DNA of 64,000 nucleotides from Deinococcus piscis (GCF_014653275.1 NZ_BNAL01000003.1:80235-144234); one strand, 5' to 3'. Numbered from the stretch's first letter, positions 10,814 through 19,664 are shown. Numbers and translations are program-made. Notes: generated from the sequence alone by a model not told the origin.

Positions 10814-11374
10814 TCAGCCCATGCGGTGGCGGTACACCAGCTGCCCGCCCAGCAACCCACCGGCCAGTGCCAGGCCCAGGCCTGCACCACTGAGAGCTTT
10901 GCCCAGCTTGCGCTGGCCCCGGCGGCGGGCCAGCAAGGAGCCGACATTCAGGAAGAAGGCTGTTTCGTTGAGCGCTCCGTGAATCAGGCCAGTGCGCCGC
11001 GCCTGGCCGCGTGCTGACGTCCACTCGGTCCAGCCGGTGGCGATGGCCCCCAGGCCGCCTACTGTGCCCAGCAGCAGGGCCGCGTCTGCCGCTTTCTCGC
11101 GGTGCTGGCGGTCCTCAGCGCTGCCGCCCAGTGGCGCAAAATCCAGCACCCCGGCAATCATCCAGCCGCCCAGCGGCAAATGTACCAGCGCTGGGTGCAG
11201 CGGGTGGCCCAGCCATTCGCCATGTAGGGTGTCTACCACGCTGTGCGGCAAGTGGCTCTGCACGCTGATCAGCGCCTCCTGCACTTCGCGTGAGAGCTGG
11301 TCTAGAGCGCGGTGTTCAGAAATCCGGTCTTCAAGGCGGTTGCTGGGGCTGGAGTCTGCAAAAGTCAGATTCAT
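10814..11374 (-). CDS. DUF2231-type membrane protein
   Basis: 186 aa. The core WLGHPLHPALVHLPLGGWMIAGVLDF, the conserved GWTEWTSARGQARRTGLIHG block and several hydrophobic helices match the DUF2231 predicted-membrane family, whose function is not established. ATG 11374 has AGGAGGAA about 8 nt upstream. It heads a two-gene unit with the small membrane protein downstream. Confidence 0.75.
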   Translation of the reverse strand: MNLTFADSSPSNRLEDRISEHRALDQLSREVQEALISVQSHLPHSVVDTLHGEWLGHPLHPALVHLPLGGWMIAGVLDFAPLGGSAEDRQHREKAADAALLLGTVGGLGAIATGWTEWTSARGQARRTGLIHGALNETAFFLNVGSLLARRRGQRKLGKALSGAGLGLALAGGLLGGQLVYRHRMG

Positions 11375-11493
11375 GTGGCATTTCCTCCTGAAGCGAAAGA
11401 AAAAAAGCGACGGTGTGGTTGACTGCAGTCTAAGCGGCCTGGAGATTCGCAGTCTCCGCCGCAGCTTGCCCGATGCTTTACACTCTGGGGTTG

Positions 11494-12276
11494 ATGACGC
11501 TTTCTCCTTCCAGTTCGCGGGTGCCGCGCAGTCAGCCGCAGCCCGGCCACCTGTACGACGTGGCGGTGATCGGTGCGGGCCTGGCCGGCAGCGAGCTGGC
11601 CCTGCGCCTGGCCGGAGCCGGGCAAGACGTGCTGCTGGTCACGCAGGCGCTGGACCATGTGGGCAACCTGTACGCCCCCACGCTGGCCGGGGCTGCTTTT
11701 CCAGTGGAGAGCCGCCTGGGTGGATTGGCCGCCCAGCTGCCACAGGACGCCGACAGCTGGACCTTTCACCGGCTGCTGAAGACCCGGCTGGAAGTCACAG
11801 ACGGTCTGCACCTGCTGCAAAGCACCGTGACCACGCTAGACGAGGAGGAGGCCAGCGGGCAGATAGAGGCCCTGGTGCGCCTCGGCACCTGGGAAGGCCC
11901 CGCCCTGACGGCCCGCCGCGCCGTGCTGGCGGTGGGCGCGTTTCTCAAGGGTCGCCTGCTGGTGGGCGACACCCTGGAGGACGCCGGGCGGCTCTCCGAA
12001 GTCGCCTACGACTTCCTGGCCGATGATCTGGCCCGCAGTGGGGTGTACCTGACCGGCAGCGCACAGGAAGCCGCCGGGGTACAAGGAGCGCCGCCCTATG
12101 AGGTGCGTTTCCTGACCCTGGCAGCAAGTGAGCTGGACGGCTTCCGGGTGGAGCGCTTCAGTGAGGTGTACGCCCTGGGCCGCTGCACGCCGCAGGGGGA
12201 CACCTACCGCCGCGTGCTGGAAGACGCTGCCGCCCTGGCCGCCGAGCTGACCGAGTCCAATAGGGGAGAAGCATGA
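11494..12276 (+). CDS. small MnmG/GidA-related FAD-dependent oxidoreductase
   Basis: 260 aa with only the FAD-fold part of MnmG: YDVAVIGAGLAGSELALRLA, a GNLYAPTLAG segment and AVLAVGAFLKGRLLVG. It lacks the MnmG tRNA-binding C-terminal domain. Similar short GidA-related proteins are known in Thermus (recalled, not searched). ATG 11494 is preferred over 11473 because TACACT (11479-11484) lies 9 nt before it. The stop overlaps the trmB start (ATGA), pointing to a tRNA- or translation-related role (inference). Confidence 0.78.
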   Translation: MTLSPSSSRVPRSQPQPGHLYDVAVIGAGLAGSELALRLAGAGQDVLLVTQALDHVGNLYAPTLAGAAFPVESRLGGLAAQLPQDADSWTFHRLLKTRLEVTDGLHLLQSTVTTLDEEEASGQIEALVRLGTWEGPALTARRAVLAVGAFLKGRLLVGDTLEDAGRLSEVAYDFLADDLARSGVYLTGSAQEAAGVQGAPPYEVRFLTLAASELDGFRVERFSEVYALGRCTPQGDTYRRVLEDAAALAAELTESNRGEA

Positions 12277-13262
12277 TTTACCGCCTGGGTGATTTTCAGT
12301 TTCCGTCCGCTCCTGAGGGGCTGTATCCGCAGACGCCGCAGCGCCCCTGGGTGCTGGAAGTGGGCTTCGGTGATGGGCGCTTCTGGCCGCACTACGCGCA
12401 GACCTTTGCCGAGGTGCCTAATTACCTGGGTGTGGAGATCAGCGGAGTGTCGTTGCTCAAGGCGCACCGCCGCCTGAGGGACGCGGGTCTGGACAACGCC
12501 ATCTTGACCAAGTTGCCCGCCGAGGTGTTGGTGCGTGAAGTCGTGCCGCACGGTGCGCTTGACTTGATGGTGGTCAATTTCCCCGATCCCTGGCCCAAAG
12601 CTGGACATGAGGAGAACCGTCTGCTACGGGCTCCTTTTTTCCAGTTGGCGGCCAGCCGCCTGAAACCCGGCGGCGCGGTGCTGCTGACCACCGACCATGA
12701 CGAATACTTCGAATTTGCCTGCGCCCAGGCCGAGGCCAGCGGCGTGATGCGGGTGGAGCGGACCGAGCCGCCTCCTGCGGCCCTAGAAACCAAGTACGCC
12801 CTCAAGTGGCGTGACCTGGGCCTGGCGGCGCAGCACGCCCGCTTTGTGCCCACTGCCCACCCCAAAGTGCCGCACAGCGGCTACGCGCCTTATCCCCCCC
12901 AGGAGGATTCCACCGTGCCCCACAGCATTGTTCGGCTGCCTGCCGAGTTTGGCCCCCAGAGCTTTAGCAAGCACACAGCCCGCGACCCGCGTGGAGCCTG
13001 GACCGTGGTGCTGCTGGACCTATACGCCAGCCTGCGCCGCAGCGGGCATGGCCCCAACTGGGTGGCACTGGCCCACGTGGTGGAAGGTGACTTGACCCAG
13101 GAGGTCTTGATTGATGTGACCGCCCGTGAGGACGGCAGTACCCTGGTGCGGCTGGGGCGATTTGGCGGGCCAATCATCACACCCGGGGTCAAGGCGGCGG
13201 TGGGGGTCTTGACGGACCGCCTGGCCGAGCTGGGCGCGGAAGTGCAGCACCGGGGCTACTGA
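12273..13262 (+). CDS. trmB: tRNA (guanine-46-N7)-methyltransferase TrmB with C-terminal extension
   Basis: 329 aa. Makes m7G46 in tRNA using SAM. SAM site LEVGFGDGRFWPHYA, the NYLGVEISG segment and the signature VNFPDPWPKAGHEENRLL are clear in the first 215 residues. The remaining ~110 residues (from about VPHSIVRLPAEF) exceed the E. coli-type length; longer forms with a C-terminal domain occur in some thermophile and Deinococcota proteins. Translationally coupled to the flavoprotein upstream. Confidence 0.92.
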   Translation: MIYRLGDFQFPSAPEGLYPQTPQRPWVLEVGFGDGRFWPHYAQTFAEVPNYLGVEISGVSLLKAHRRLRDAGLDNAILTKLPAEVLVREVVPHGALDLMVVNFPDPWPKAGHEENRLLRAPFFQLAASRLKPGGAVLLTTDHDEYFEFACAQAEASGVMRVERTEPPPAALETKYALKWRDLGLAAQHARFVPTAHPKVPHSGYAPYPPQEDSTVPHSIVRLPAEFGPQSFSKHTARDPRGAWTVVLLDLYASLRRSGHGPNWVALAHVVEGDLTQEVLIDVTAREDGSTLVRLGRFGGPIITPGVKAAVGVLTDRLAELGAEVQHRGY

Positions 13263-13283
13263 CCAGGCCGCCCTGGCCTGGTC
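13261..13283. terminator. bidirectional hairpin between trmB and PIN gene
   Basis: GACCAGGC/GCCTGGTC (13261-13268 with 13276-13283) forms a perfect 8-bp stem at the convergent gene ends. No T-run on either strand. Confidence 0.5.
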
Positions 13284-13288
13284 GGCGC

Positions 13289-13705
13289 TCAGCCCTGGCG
13301 AATGGCGTGAATGGACGGTGTGCTGGGTAGCGCTCCCAGGTCCAGCGCGGCCCAGTGCTGGTGCGCAGTCACCACCGGCACATTCAGCCGCGAAGCCATC
13401 GCCAGGGCGTAGCGGTCCCCCAGCGACAGGCCCGACTGCGGTCCAAGCCCAGCCAGGCGGGCTGCCAGGTCAGCGTCTTGGTCCTGGCCCACATCTATGC
13501 GAATCACTTTTTTGAGGCGGGCAGCAACCAGGTCTGGCTCGTGCACATCGCTGCGGCGCGACAGCTGGGTCAGCATCTCGGTCCAGGTCACGGCGTGCAT
13601 GGCGGAATACTCCAGCAGTTCGGCCACGCTGCTGGCACCTTCTTTGTTGAGGACATAACTGAGCAGCGAGCTGGCGTCCAGCACACAGCGGGTGGGCGGT
13701 GTCAT
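13289..13705 (-). CDS. PIN-domain protein (putative ribonuclease, possible VapC-like)
   Basis: 138 aa from ATG 13705. PIN acidic residues are in CVLDASSLLSYVLNKEG near the N-terminus, in AVTWTEML, and in LSLGDRYALAMASRL near the C-terminus, followed by VPVVTAHQHW. The start is fixed by TACAAT (13713-13718) 7 nt upstream; longer frames up to 13750 would run through the divergent gene. No antitoxin-like partner is adjacent (upstream is a divergent methyltransferase, downstream is trmB), so an orphan PIN nuclease is the safer reading. Confidence 0.78.
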   Translation of the reverse strand: MTPPTRCVLDASSLLSYVLNKEGASSVAELLEYSAMHAVTWTEMLTQLSRRSDVHEPDLVAARLKKVIRIDVGQDQDADLAARLAGLGPQSGLSLGDRYALAMASRLNVPVVTAHQHWAALDLGALPSTPSIHAIRQG

Positions 13706-13712
13706 GTGCAGC

Positions 13713-13722
13713 ATTGTAGACT
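13713..13722. promoter_or_regulatory. overlapping divergent -10 elements
   Basis: TACAAT for the PIN gene (minus, 13713-13718) and TAGACT for the methyltransferase (plus, 13717-13722) share two bases. Polymerase can presumably occupy only one at a time. Confidence 0.55.
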
Positions 13723-13733
13723 GCCCGTCTGCC

Positions 13734-14657
13734 ATGACTCTTTCAAGCACCGACCCTCACTTTGGCCGGCAGCCCATGAGTGCTTTGCTGCCTGCTCTGC
13801 GCCGGGCACTGGCAGCAGAGTCGGAGGTCAGTTTCAGTGTGCCCGACCCAGACCTGGGGGTGGGACAGTACGCAGGCGAGCTGGGACCGGCGGGGCCGCA
13901 CCGCCCCTGGGCCGTGTGGACTGATCTGGCTGATCTGCTGGACGCACACCTGATGGTGGGTGAGCGTCAGCCTGGTGGTCAGGTCCAGCTGACCCTGCGC
14001 CGCCGCACGTACAGGCTGGACCCTGACCGAGACTACAGCGCGGGCAGCGAGTTTGCCCGCGTGGACAAACTGGAAGACCCCACTTTTCTCTTCACGCTGG
14101 TCGAGGCGCTGCGCCGGGTCAGCCCGCCGGACGGGGGCCGGGTGCTGGCGCTGGGTGTAGGCACGGGACGCGAGCTAGACGCCCTGGCGCTGGCCTTTCC
14201 AGAGCGGCAGTTGGACGTGCTGGGCCTGGACCTGGACATTTCGGCGCTGGCCGCCGCCCAGGTGCGGCATCCCACCTTTAACTTTCGCCAGCAGGATATT
14301 GGGGCACTCCCGCAGGATCTGGGCCGCTTTGATCTGGTGCTGGCCCTCAGCGTGCTGCAAAGTCGGGGGGTGCCGCTGGACAGTGTGCTGCGGACCCTGC
14401 ACCGCCAACATCTGACCCCGGGCGGCGGCCTGGTGCTGGGCTTTCCGAATGCCCGCTACAGCGGCGGTGAGCTGAGCTACGGAGCGCGGCTGCGCAACTT
14501 CGCCCGGCCTGACCTCAGCCTGCTGTTTGCAGACGTGGCCCAGGTTCGGCGCTACCTGAACAAGCACGGCTACAAGGTCTTCGTGACCGGCAAGTATGAG
14601 GTGTTGGTCACTGCCATTCCTGGCGGAGCCATCACACCAACAGGACTAGAGCTGTAG
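13734..14657 (+). CDS. class I SAM-dependent methyltransferase, substrate unknown
   Basis: 307 aa. SAM motif GRVLALGVGTGRELDALALA near residue 133, acidic loop LDVLGLDLDIS and post-motif FDLVLALSVLQSRGV. C-terminal part includes GGGLVLGFPNARYSGGELSYG. The N-terminal ~100 residues are not recognised. ATG 13734 lies 11 nt behind TAGACT (13717-13722), a longer spacing than most leaderless genes here; the frame is open 14 codons further upstream, but those would overlap the divergent PIN start. Confidence 0.8.
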   Translation: MTLSSTDPHFGRQPMSALLPALRRALAAESEVSFSVPDPDLGVGQYAGELGPAGPHRPWAVWTDLADLLDAHLMVGERQPGGQVQLTLRRRTYRLDPDRDYSAGSEFARVDKLEDPTFLFTLVEALRRVSPPDGGRVLALGVGTGRELDALALAFPERQLDVLGLDLDISALAAAQVRHPTFNFRQQDIGALPQDLGRFDLVLALSVLQSRGVPLDSVLRTLHRQHLTPGGGLVLGFPNARYSGGELSYGARLRNFARPDLSLLFADVAQVRRYLNKHGYKVFVTGKYEVLVTAIPGGAITPTGLEL

Positions 14658-14660
14658 AGC

Positions 14661-14692
14661 AAAAAGCTGCCGGAGAATACTGTTCCGGCAGC
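14661..14692 (-). terminator. bidirectional terminator after methyltransferase and murI
   Basis: GCTGCCGGA/TCCGGCAGC (14666-14674 with 14684-14692) is a perfect 9-bp stem. The adjacent AAAAA (14661-14665) reads as a T-run on the minus strand, so it terminates murI best. Confidence 0.8.
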
Positions 14693-14705
14693 CCATAGGA
14701 CAGAA

Positions 14706-14888
14706 TTACTTCTGAATGTCCTGCATATTCTTCTCTAGCTCGGCCAGCTTTTCCTGGGGGTCGGCTTTGGGGTCCAGGCCGTTGGCATCGGCGTCGCCGG
14801 TTGCGCCCTGCATGCCCTCAGTGATTTCAGCCTGCTGGTCGGTGTCCACGTAGCCGCTGGTGGTCGTTTCCTTGGTGTTGTCGGTCAT
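14706..14888 (-). CDS. possible separate small acidic protein inside the murI frame
   Basis: From ATG 14886-14888 this frame encodes 60 residues beginning MTDNTKETTTSGYVDTDQQ and ending KLAELEKNMQDIQK. It contains no racemase motif, is strongly acidic and looks independently folded or disordered. The purine run GGAGAGGAGAAGAGA upstream could serve as a ribosome site, although its best core is about 13 nt from the ATG. No stop codon separates it from MurI. Confidence 0.4.
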   Translation of the reverse strand: MTDNTKETTTSGYVDTDQQAEITEGMQGATGDADANGLDPKADPQEKLAELEKNMQDIQK

Positions 14889-15752
14889 GCCCCATTCTCT
14901 TCTCCTCTCCGCTGCCTTTGCTGAGTCGGAGCCCAACTGAGGATGAACAGCGGCGGCCTGCACCGTGACCGCCTCGCCCAGCAGCCGCGACATCATGGTC
15001 TGCGCCGCTGCGGGGTCGCCCGTCACGTAGAACTGCACTGGAGCTGCCTGAGCCGACGTTGCGGGAGCCAGTGCGCCGCGTTCCTCCAGCACCCGCGCGG
15101 TCTGCCGGGCCACAGCGCTGCCGCTGTCGACCAGCGTGAACTGGTCCTTGAACTCGCGCCGGATGCTACCGGCCAGAAAAGGGTAATGCGTGCAGCCCAG
15201 CACCAGCTGGTCGGCCCCCGCTTCGGCCAGGGGACGCAGAAGTTCGCGCAGCAGGGCGCGGGCGTCACTGCTGTCGGCTTCGCCCCGCTCCACCAGGGGC
15301 ACCAGTTCGGGGCTGGTGGTCAGCAGCACCTGCACACCGCGCGGCGCGGCCCACTCGGCCACAGACCCCTGCAACTTGGAGCCGCGCAGGGTGGCGGGGG
15401 TCGCCATGACGCCGATCACGCCGCTGCGGGTGTTCAGCGCCGCTGGCTTGACGGCAGGCACCAGCCCCACAATCGGCCAGCTGGGAAAGGTGGCCCGCAG
15501 GTGCTGTAGGCCGTAGGCGGAAGCGGTGTTGCAGGCCACCACCAATGCTTTGCAGCCCCGGTCATGCAGCCAGTGGGCCGCCGCTTCGGTGAGCTGGCGG
15601 ATGTCCTCATCGCTGCGGCTGCCGTATGGCAGGTGCGCGGTATCGGCCAGGTAGCAAAAACGCTCGTGCGGCAACTCGCGGCGCAGCTCGGCCAGGACGC
15701 TCAGGCCACCCACCCCACTGTCGAATACCCCGATGGGCGCTGCCTCATTCAC
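14706..15752 (-). CDS. murI: glutamate racemase MurI with an unusual in-frame C-terminal tail
   Basis: 348 aa. Converts L-glutamate to D-glutamate for peptidoglycan. IGVFDSGVGGLSVL, the first catalytic cysteine in ALVVACNTASAYGL and the second in LVLGCTHYPFL are present. GTG 15750-15752 follows TATGAT (15759-15764) by 6 nt. The racemase part is about 288 residues; the last 60 are acidic, hydrophilic and low-complexity, and begin at an internal Met (14888) preceded by a purine-rich run. Either this is a real fusion or a separate small gene read in frame (listed separately). Confidence 0.92.
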   Translation of the reverse strand: MNEAAPIGVFDSGVGGLSVLAELRRELPHERFCYLADTAHLPYGSRSDEDIRQLTEAAAHWLHDRGCKALVVACNTASAYGLQHLRATFPSWPIVGLVPAVKPAALNTRSGVIGVMATPATLRGSKLQGSVAEWAAPRGVQVLLTTSPELVPLVERGEADSSDARALLRELLRPLAEAGADQLVLGCTHYPFLAGSIRREFKDQFTLVDSGSAVARQTARVLEERGALAPATSAQAAPVQFYVTGDPAAAQTMMSRLLGEAVTVQAAAVHPQLGSDSAKAAERRREWGMTDNTKETTTSGYVDTDQQAEITEGMQGATGDADANGLDPKADPQEKLAELEKNMQDIQK

Positions 15753-15803
15753 CGCGTCATCATAGCGTCCGGTCTGCCCAGGCAGGGGCGCTGCTGCACC
15801 CGC

Positions 15804-17570
15804 TCAGGCCCCGTGGACCCGCGCCCGCTTCTCGGCCTCAATGGCCCGCTGAAGCTCGGTAATCTGCCGCAGGATGCTGGCCTGCTGGGTAGGCGGCGCT
15901 TCAAGCAACTGCGACTTGAGTAGCTTGACCTCGCCGCGCAGGGACTCGATGCTCAGCCCGGTCTGAATATCGTCCACCGCCGCTGCCGCGTAGGTCTGCT
16001 GCTTGGCCTCGTACTCCTCGTGCCCGGCCCGTGAGATGTTGCCGCTCTGGCGCGTTTCGAACATCAGCCGAATCAGTTGGCCCTCTTCCGGCTGGCCCCG
16101 GAACACGCTCATGATGTCGTCGGTGCTCTGTGCCCCCTGGGCCGCCAGCATGACCTTGCGGACCAGTTCGTTGCGCCAGCCCAGGGTGCCGTCCAGCTTG
16201 GCCAGCAGCCGGGGATCCACCAGCAGTTGCCGCAGCAGGGCCAGCTCGCGGTCTTCTTCATGGCCGCCCTGGGTCATGCCTGCCAGGTGGGTGTCGGTCA
16301 GGGTGCGCCGCTTGGCCTTGGAGCCAATCCAGTCCAGCAGGGCCTGCGGGCGGATGTCCAGCAGTTCGCATACCTTGGCGCGCATCTGGTCGGCCCCCTC
16401 GTCCAGTGGGTCCAGGTTCTGCATCCGTGGCAGCAGTTCCATCAGGATTTTGCGCTTGCCGTCGCGGCTGTCCAGGCCGTACTTGGCGCGGGCAGCCTGC
16501 ACCCGGTAGTCAATCTCGTTCAGGCCGCCCTGAAGCGCCCGCTCGATGCTGGCGACGTCGCCTTCGCGCAGGGCGTCGGCGGGGTCTTTGCCGCTGGGCA
16601 CCGAGGTGGCCCGCACCTGAAAGCGTGCCCCCACCGTCTGGTCCAGTCCCGACAGGGTGGCTCCCAGACCCGCCTCATCACGGTCAAACATCAGCACCAG
16701 CTCGCGTGCGCCGAGGCGTTCCAGCAGCGCAGCGTGCTCGGCGGTGAGCGCCGTGCCCAGGCTGGCCACAGCCCCTGCGAAACCATGCTGTTGCAGGGCG
16801 ATCACGTCCATGTAGCCTTCGGCCACGATCAGCGGCTGCCCACCTTTCAGCACACTCCGGGCGCGGTGCAGGCCGTACAGCAGCTCGCCCTTCTTGAAGG
16901 CGTCCGTCTCGGGAGTGTTGAGATATTTGGGCTTGGAGTCGTCCAGCACGCGCCCGCCAAAGCCCACCAGCCGCCCCAGATGGTCGCGGATGGGGAACAT
17001 CACCCGGTTTCGGAAGCGGTCATACACCCGGCCCTGGTCGTTCTGGGTGAGCAGGCCAGCGTCCAGCAGGCTGCGCTCACTCAGGCCGTGGGTGCGGGCG
17101 TGTTGTAGCAGACCGTCCCAGCCGTCCGGCGCAAAGCCCAGCTCGAAATCCTCAATGACCTGCGCGGTCAGGCCCCGGCCCTGAAAATAGGCCAGGGCCG
17201 GGGCCTGACCGCGCAGGTGGCTGCGGAAATACTGGAGTGCGAAGTCATTGACGTCGTACAGGTCGCGGCTGACCCGCTCACCGTACTTTTGCTCCAGCTG
17301 TACGCCAGCCCGCTCGGCCAACTTGCGCAGCGCGTCTCCAAAACTGAGATTTTCAGTTTCCTGCACAAACTTGAACACGTCCCCGCTGGCCTTGCAGCCA
17401 AAGCAGTGGTAGTAGCCCTGCTCGGTATCCACCTGAAAAGAGGGCGTCTTTTCCTTGTGAAAAGGACATAGGCCCTTGAGCCGTCCCTTGCCTGCCGGAG
17501 TGAGGCTGACATATTCACCGATGACGTCCGCGATATTCAGCCGGTCGCGCACGTCTTCTTTGGTTCCGAT
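15804..17570 (-). CDS. dnaG: DNA primase DnaG, apparently starting at an AUC codon
   Basis: 588 aa if started at ATC 17568-17570. Synthesises replication primers. Zinc-binding domain ([11 protein letters not shown] ... [12 protein letters not shown]), TOPRIM core with [15 protein letters not shown] and [11 protein letters not shown], and a C-terminal helicase-interaction region. The frame closes upstream at TGA just 5' of the ATC and has no ATG. The only standard codon is GTG 17550-17552, which would leave the excellent AGGAGGTGA site 24 nt away and remove GTKED. ATC has GGAGG 9 nt upstream and restores the usual [10 protein letters not shown] start. Confidence 0.9.
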   Translation of the reverse strand: MGTKEDVRDRLNIADVIGEYVSLTPAGKGRLKGLCPFHKEKTPSFQVDTEQGYYHCFGCKASGDVFKFVQETENLSFGDALRKLAERAGVQLEQKYGERVSRDLYDVNDFALQYFRSHLRGQAPALAYFQGRGLTAQVIEDFELGFAPDGWDGLLQHARTHGLSERSLLDAGLLTQNDQGRVYDRFRNRVMFPIRDHLGRLVGFGGRVLDDSKPKYLNTPETDAFKKGELLYGLHRARSVLKGGQPLIVAEGYMDVIALQQHGFAGAVASLGTALTAEHAALLERLGARELVLMFDRDEAGLGATLSGLDQTVGARFQVRATSVPSGKDPADALREGDVASIERALQGGLNEIDYRVQAARAKYGLDSRDGKRKILMELLPRMQNLDPLDEGADQMRAKVCELLDIRPQALLDWIGSKAKRRTLTDTHLAGMTQGGHEEDRELALLRQLLVDPRLLAKLDGTLGWRNELVRKVMLAAQGAQSTDDIMSVFRGQPEEGQLIRLMFETRQSGNISRAGHEEYEAKQQTYAAAAVDDIQTGLSIESLRGEVKLLKSQLLEAPPTQQASILRQITELQRAIEAEKRARVHGA

Positions 17571-17576
17571 GTCTGC

Positions 17577-17585
17577 TCACCTCCT
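17577..17585 (-). promoter_or_regulatory. full-length Shine-Dalgarno deciding the dnaG start
   Basis: On the minus strand AGGAGGTGA is a 9-base perfect anti-SD match. It ends 6 nt before ATC 17570, optimal spacing for that codon and far too distant for GTG 17552. Confidence 0.75.
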
Positions 17586-17689
17586 CCGGCAGCCCCAGCC
17601 AAGCGGGGCAATTCAGCCGCAAAAACAGCGCCAATTGTGACATTGGGGGCTTTTGCGGCTTGCTTATCTACCTTACGCCGGGGCCCGCC

Positions 17690-17718
17690 ACTTAACCGAG
17701 AGCTTGCCCACTTGACAA
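17690..17718 (-). promoter_or_regulatory. possible dnaG promoter
   Basis: Minus-strand TTGTCA (17713-17718) and TTAAGT (17690-17695) are separated by 17 bp. The -10 match is modest. It would give a leader of about 110 nt before the dnaG SD site, in keeping with dnaG being one of the few SD-led genes here. Confidence 0.4.
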
Positions 17719-17822
17719 GTGCGGGTGCAGGCACAGTGAACTGAAGGCCCGGCCAAGACCATCTAAAAGCGGCTTGACGGCCCGGTCACAACTTTCAGGC
17801 ACTGGCGCGGCAAATTAGATCT

Positions 17823-18392
17823 ATGATCAACGCAAAACTGCAAGGCAAAAAGATCGCCATCCTGGCCACCGACGGCGTCGAAGAAATCGAGCTGACCAAC
17901 CCCCGGGAGGCCATTGAGGCGGCGGGCGGCAGCTGCGAGCTGATCAGCCTGAAGAGTGGGCAGATTCAGAGCATGAAGGGTGACCTGGAGCCGCAGGCCA
18001 AATACGCCGTGGACAAGACTGTGGCTGAGGCGAACGTGGCTGACTATGACGGCCTGCTGCTGCCCGGCGGCACCGTGAACCCCGACACCCTGCGCCTGGA
18101 CAAGGCCGCTATGCAATTTGTGCGTGACGCCTACGACCAGGGCCTGCCCATCGCTGCCATCTGCCACGGGCCGTGGTCGCTGAGCGAAACCGGGATTGCC
18201 CAGGGCCTGAAAATGACCTCCTGGCCCAGCCTCCAGCACGAGCTGAAGCTGGCCGGTGCCGAGTGGGTGGACCAGGAGTGCGTGACCGATAAGGGCGTGG
18301 TCACCAGCCGCAACCCTGATGACCTGCCCGCCTTCAACAAGAAAATGATTGAGGAGTTCGCCGAGGGCAACCACAGCAGTCGCCGCCAGTAG
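17823..18392 (+). CDS. DJ-1/PfpI family protein (intracellular protease or glyoxalase-like)
   Basis: 189 aa. [41 protein letters not shown] and the nucleophilic elbow [12 protein letters not shown] (catalytic Cys-His) match the PfpI-type DJ-1 group used in protein or aldehyde quality control. Monocistronic: followed by an intrinsic terminator. Such proteins are stress-linked in many bacteria; no regulatory motif is visible here. Confidence 0.9.
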   Translation: MINAKLQGKKIAILATDGVEEIELTNPREAIEAAGGSCELISLKSGQIQSMKGDLEPQAKYAVDKTVAEANVADYDGLLLPGGTVNPDTLRLDKAAMQFVRDAYDQGLPIAAICHGPWSLSETGIAQGLKMTSWPSLQHELKLAGAEWVDQECVTDKGVVTSRNPDDLPAFNKKMIEEFAEGNHSSRRQ

Positions 18393-18422
18393 GTGCGTAA
18401 CCCCCGGTCCTTTTCGGTCCCG

Positions 18423-18447
18423 ACCTCCCTACCTGGGAGGTTTTTTT
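18423..18447 (+). terminator. intrinsic terminator after the DJ-1/PfpI gene
   Basis: CCTCCC/GGGAGG stem (18424-18429 with 18435-18440), 5-nt loop, then seven T. Confidence 0.9.
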
Positions 18448-18549
18448 GGGGCTTTCTTGGAGCAGAGATGAGAGCAGGCGTCCGGAGCGTCTGGACATCT
18501 GCCGCGCTCCGCCTGACGGTACCCTGGGCCGCTCCGGTACAGTGAAGCC

Positions 18550-19614
18550 GTGGAAAACGACAATCTGAAACGCACGCCGCTGCACGCGGCGCACCTGCGG
18601 GCCGGTGCCCGAATGGTGCCGTTCGGCGGATGGGACATGCCAGTGCAGTACGCGGGCCTGAAAGCCGAGCATCAGGCCGTGCGCGAGAACGTGGGCATGT
18701 TCGATGTCTCGCACATGGGCCAGTTCCGCTTTAGGGGGCCCGGCGCACTCGACTTCCTGCAACACGTCACCCCCAACGACGTGAGCAAGCTGCGTCCTGG
18801 CCGCGCCCACTACAACTGGCTGCCCAGCGAAGAGGGCGGCCTGGTGGACGACATCTACATCTATCAAGCAGGCGAGCAGGATTACCTGATGGTGGTCAAT
18901 GCGGGCAACATCGCCAAAGACTGGGCGCACCTTCAGGCCCAGGCGGGCAGCTACGACATGCAGATGACTGATGAGTCGGACCAGTGGGTTTTGCTCGCCG
19001 TGCAGGGGCCCAAAGCCGCTGCCACCCTGAATGAGCTGACCGACGCCGACCTGATTGCTGCCAAGCGCAATTCCTTCTTTGCGGGTCGCCTGCTGGACCA
19101 CGACGTGTTTTTTGCGCGGACCGGCTACACCGGCGAGGACGGCTTTGAGGTGTTCGTGCGGGCCGAAGAAGGCGAAGCCCTGTGGGACGCACTGCTGGCT
19201 GGGGGCATCACGCCCGCTGGTCTGGGTGCCCGCGATACCCTGCGCCTGGAAGCGGGCTTTCCGCTCTACGGCCACGAGTTCAGCGAGGACATCCACCCCC
19301 TGAGCAGCACCTACGCCTGGGTGGTCAAGGACAAGCCCTACCTGGGCCGCACTAAGATGGACGAGGCTCCCCGCCAGAAACTGATCGGCCTGAAGCTGGA
19401 CAAGATTCCCGTGCGGGAAGGCTACCCGGTCATGCTGAACGGTGAGAATGTCGGCGTGGTGACCAGCGGCAGCACCAGCCCCACCCTGGGCCACCCCATT
19501 GCGATGGCCCTGGTGGACGTGGCCGCCGCAGACGCTGAAGCGTTTGAAGTGGAAGTGCGCGGCAAGCGCCATCCCGCCGGGCGCACCGAGTTGCCCTTTT
19601 ACAAAGCCAAGTAG
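18550..19614 (+). CDS. gcvT: aminomethyltransferase, glycine cleavage T protein
   Basis: 354 aa. Transfers the methylene group from the H-protein aminomethyl-lipoyl arm to tetrahydrofolate. [37 protein letters not shown] and the C-terminal barrel [20 protein letters not shown] are canonical. GTG 18550 follows TACAGT (18538-18543) by 6 nt, so the mRNA is probably leaderless; that argues against a leader riboswitch. gcvH follows 50 nt later with its own AAGGAG. Confidence 0.96.
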   Translation: MENDNLKRTPLHAAHLRAGARMVPFGGWDMPVQYAGLKAEHQAVRENVGMFDVSHMGQFRFRGPGALDFLQHVTPNDVSKLRPGRAHYNWLPSEEGGLVDDIYIYQAGEQDYLMVVNAGNIAKDWAHLQAQAGSYDMQMTDESDQWVLLAVQGPKAAATLNELTDADLIAAKRNSFFAGRLLDHDVFFARTGYTGEDGFEVFVRAEEGEALWDALLAGGITPAGLGARDTLRLEAGFPLYGHEFSEDIHPLSSTYAWVVKDKPYLGRTKMDEAPRQKLIGLKLDKIPVREGYPVMLNGENVGVVTSGSTSPTLGHPIAMALVDVAAADAEAFEVEVRGKRHPAGRTELPFYKAK

Positions 19615-19664
19615 CCCCAGACCGCCGTCCCCTCCGCCCCCACACTTTCAAGGAGAATCCTGAC

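Noticed and set aside
13289..13705. Complete VapBC toxin-antitoxin pair
   Set aside because: Only the PIN protein is present; the adjacent divergent gene is a 307-aa methyltransferase and no small antitoxin ORF was found.
18393..18549. Glycine riboswitch before gcvT
   Set aside because: The gap holds a terminator for the previous gene and a leaderless promoter; no paired glycine aptamer core was found, and a leaderless mRNA cannot carry one.
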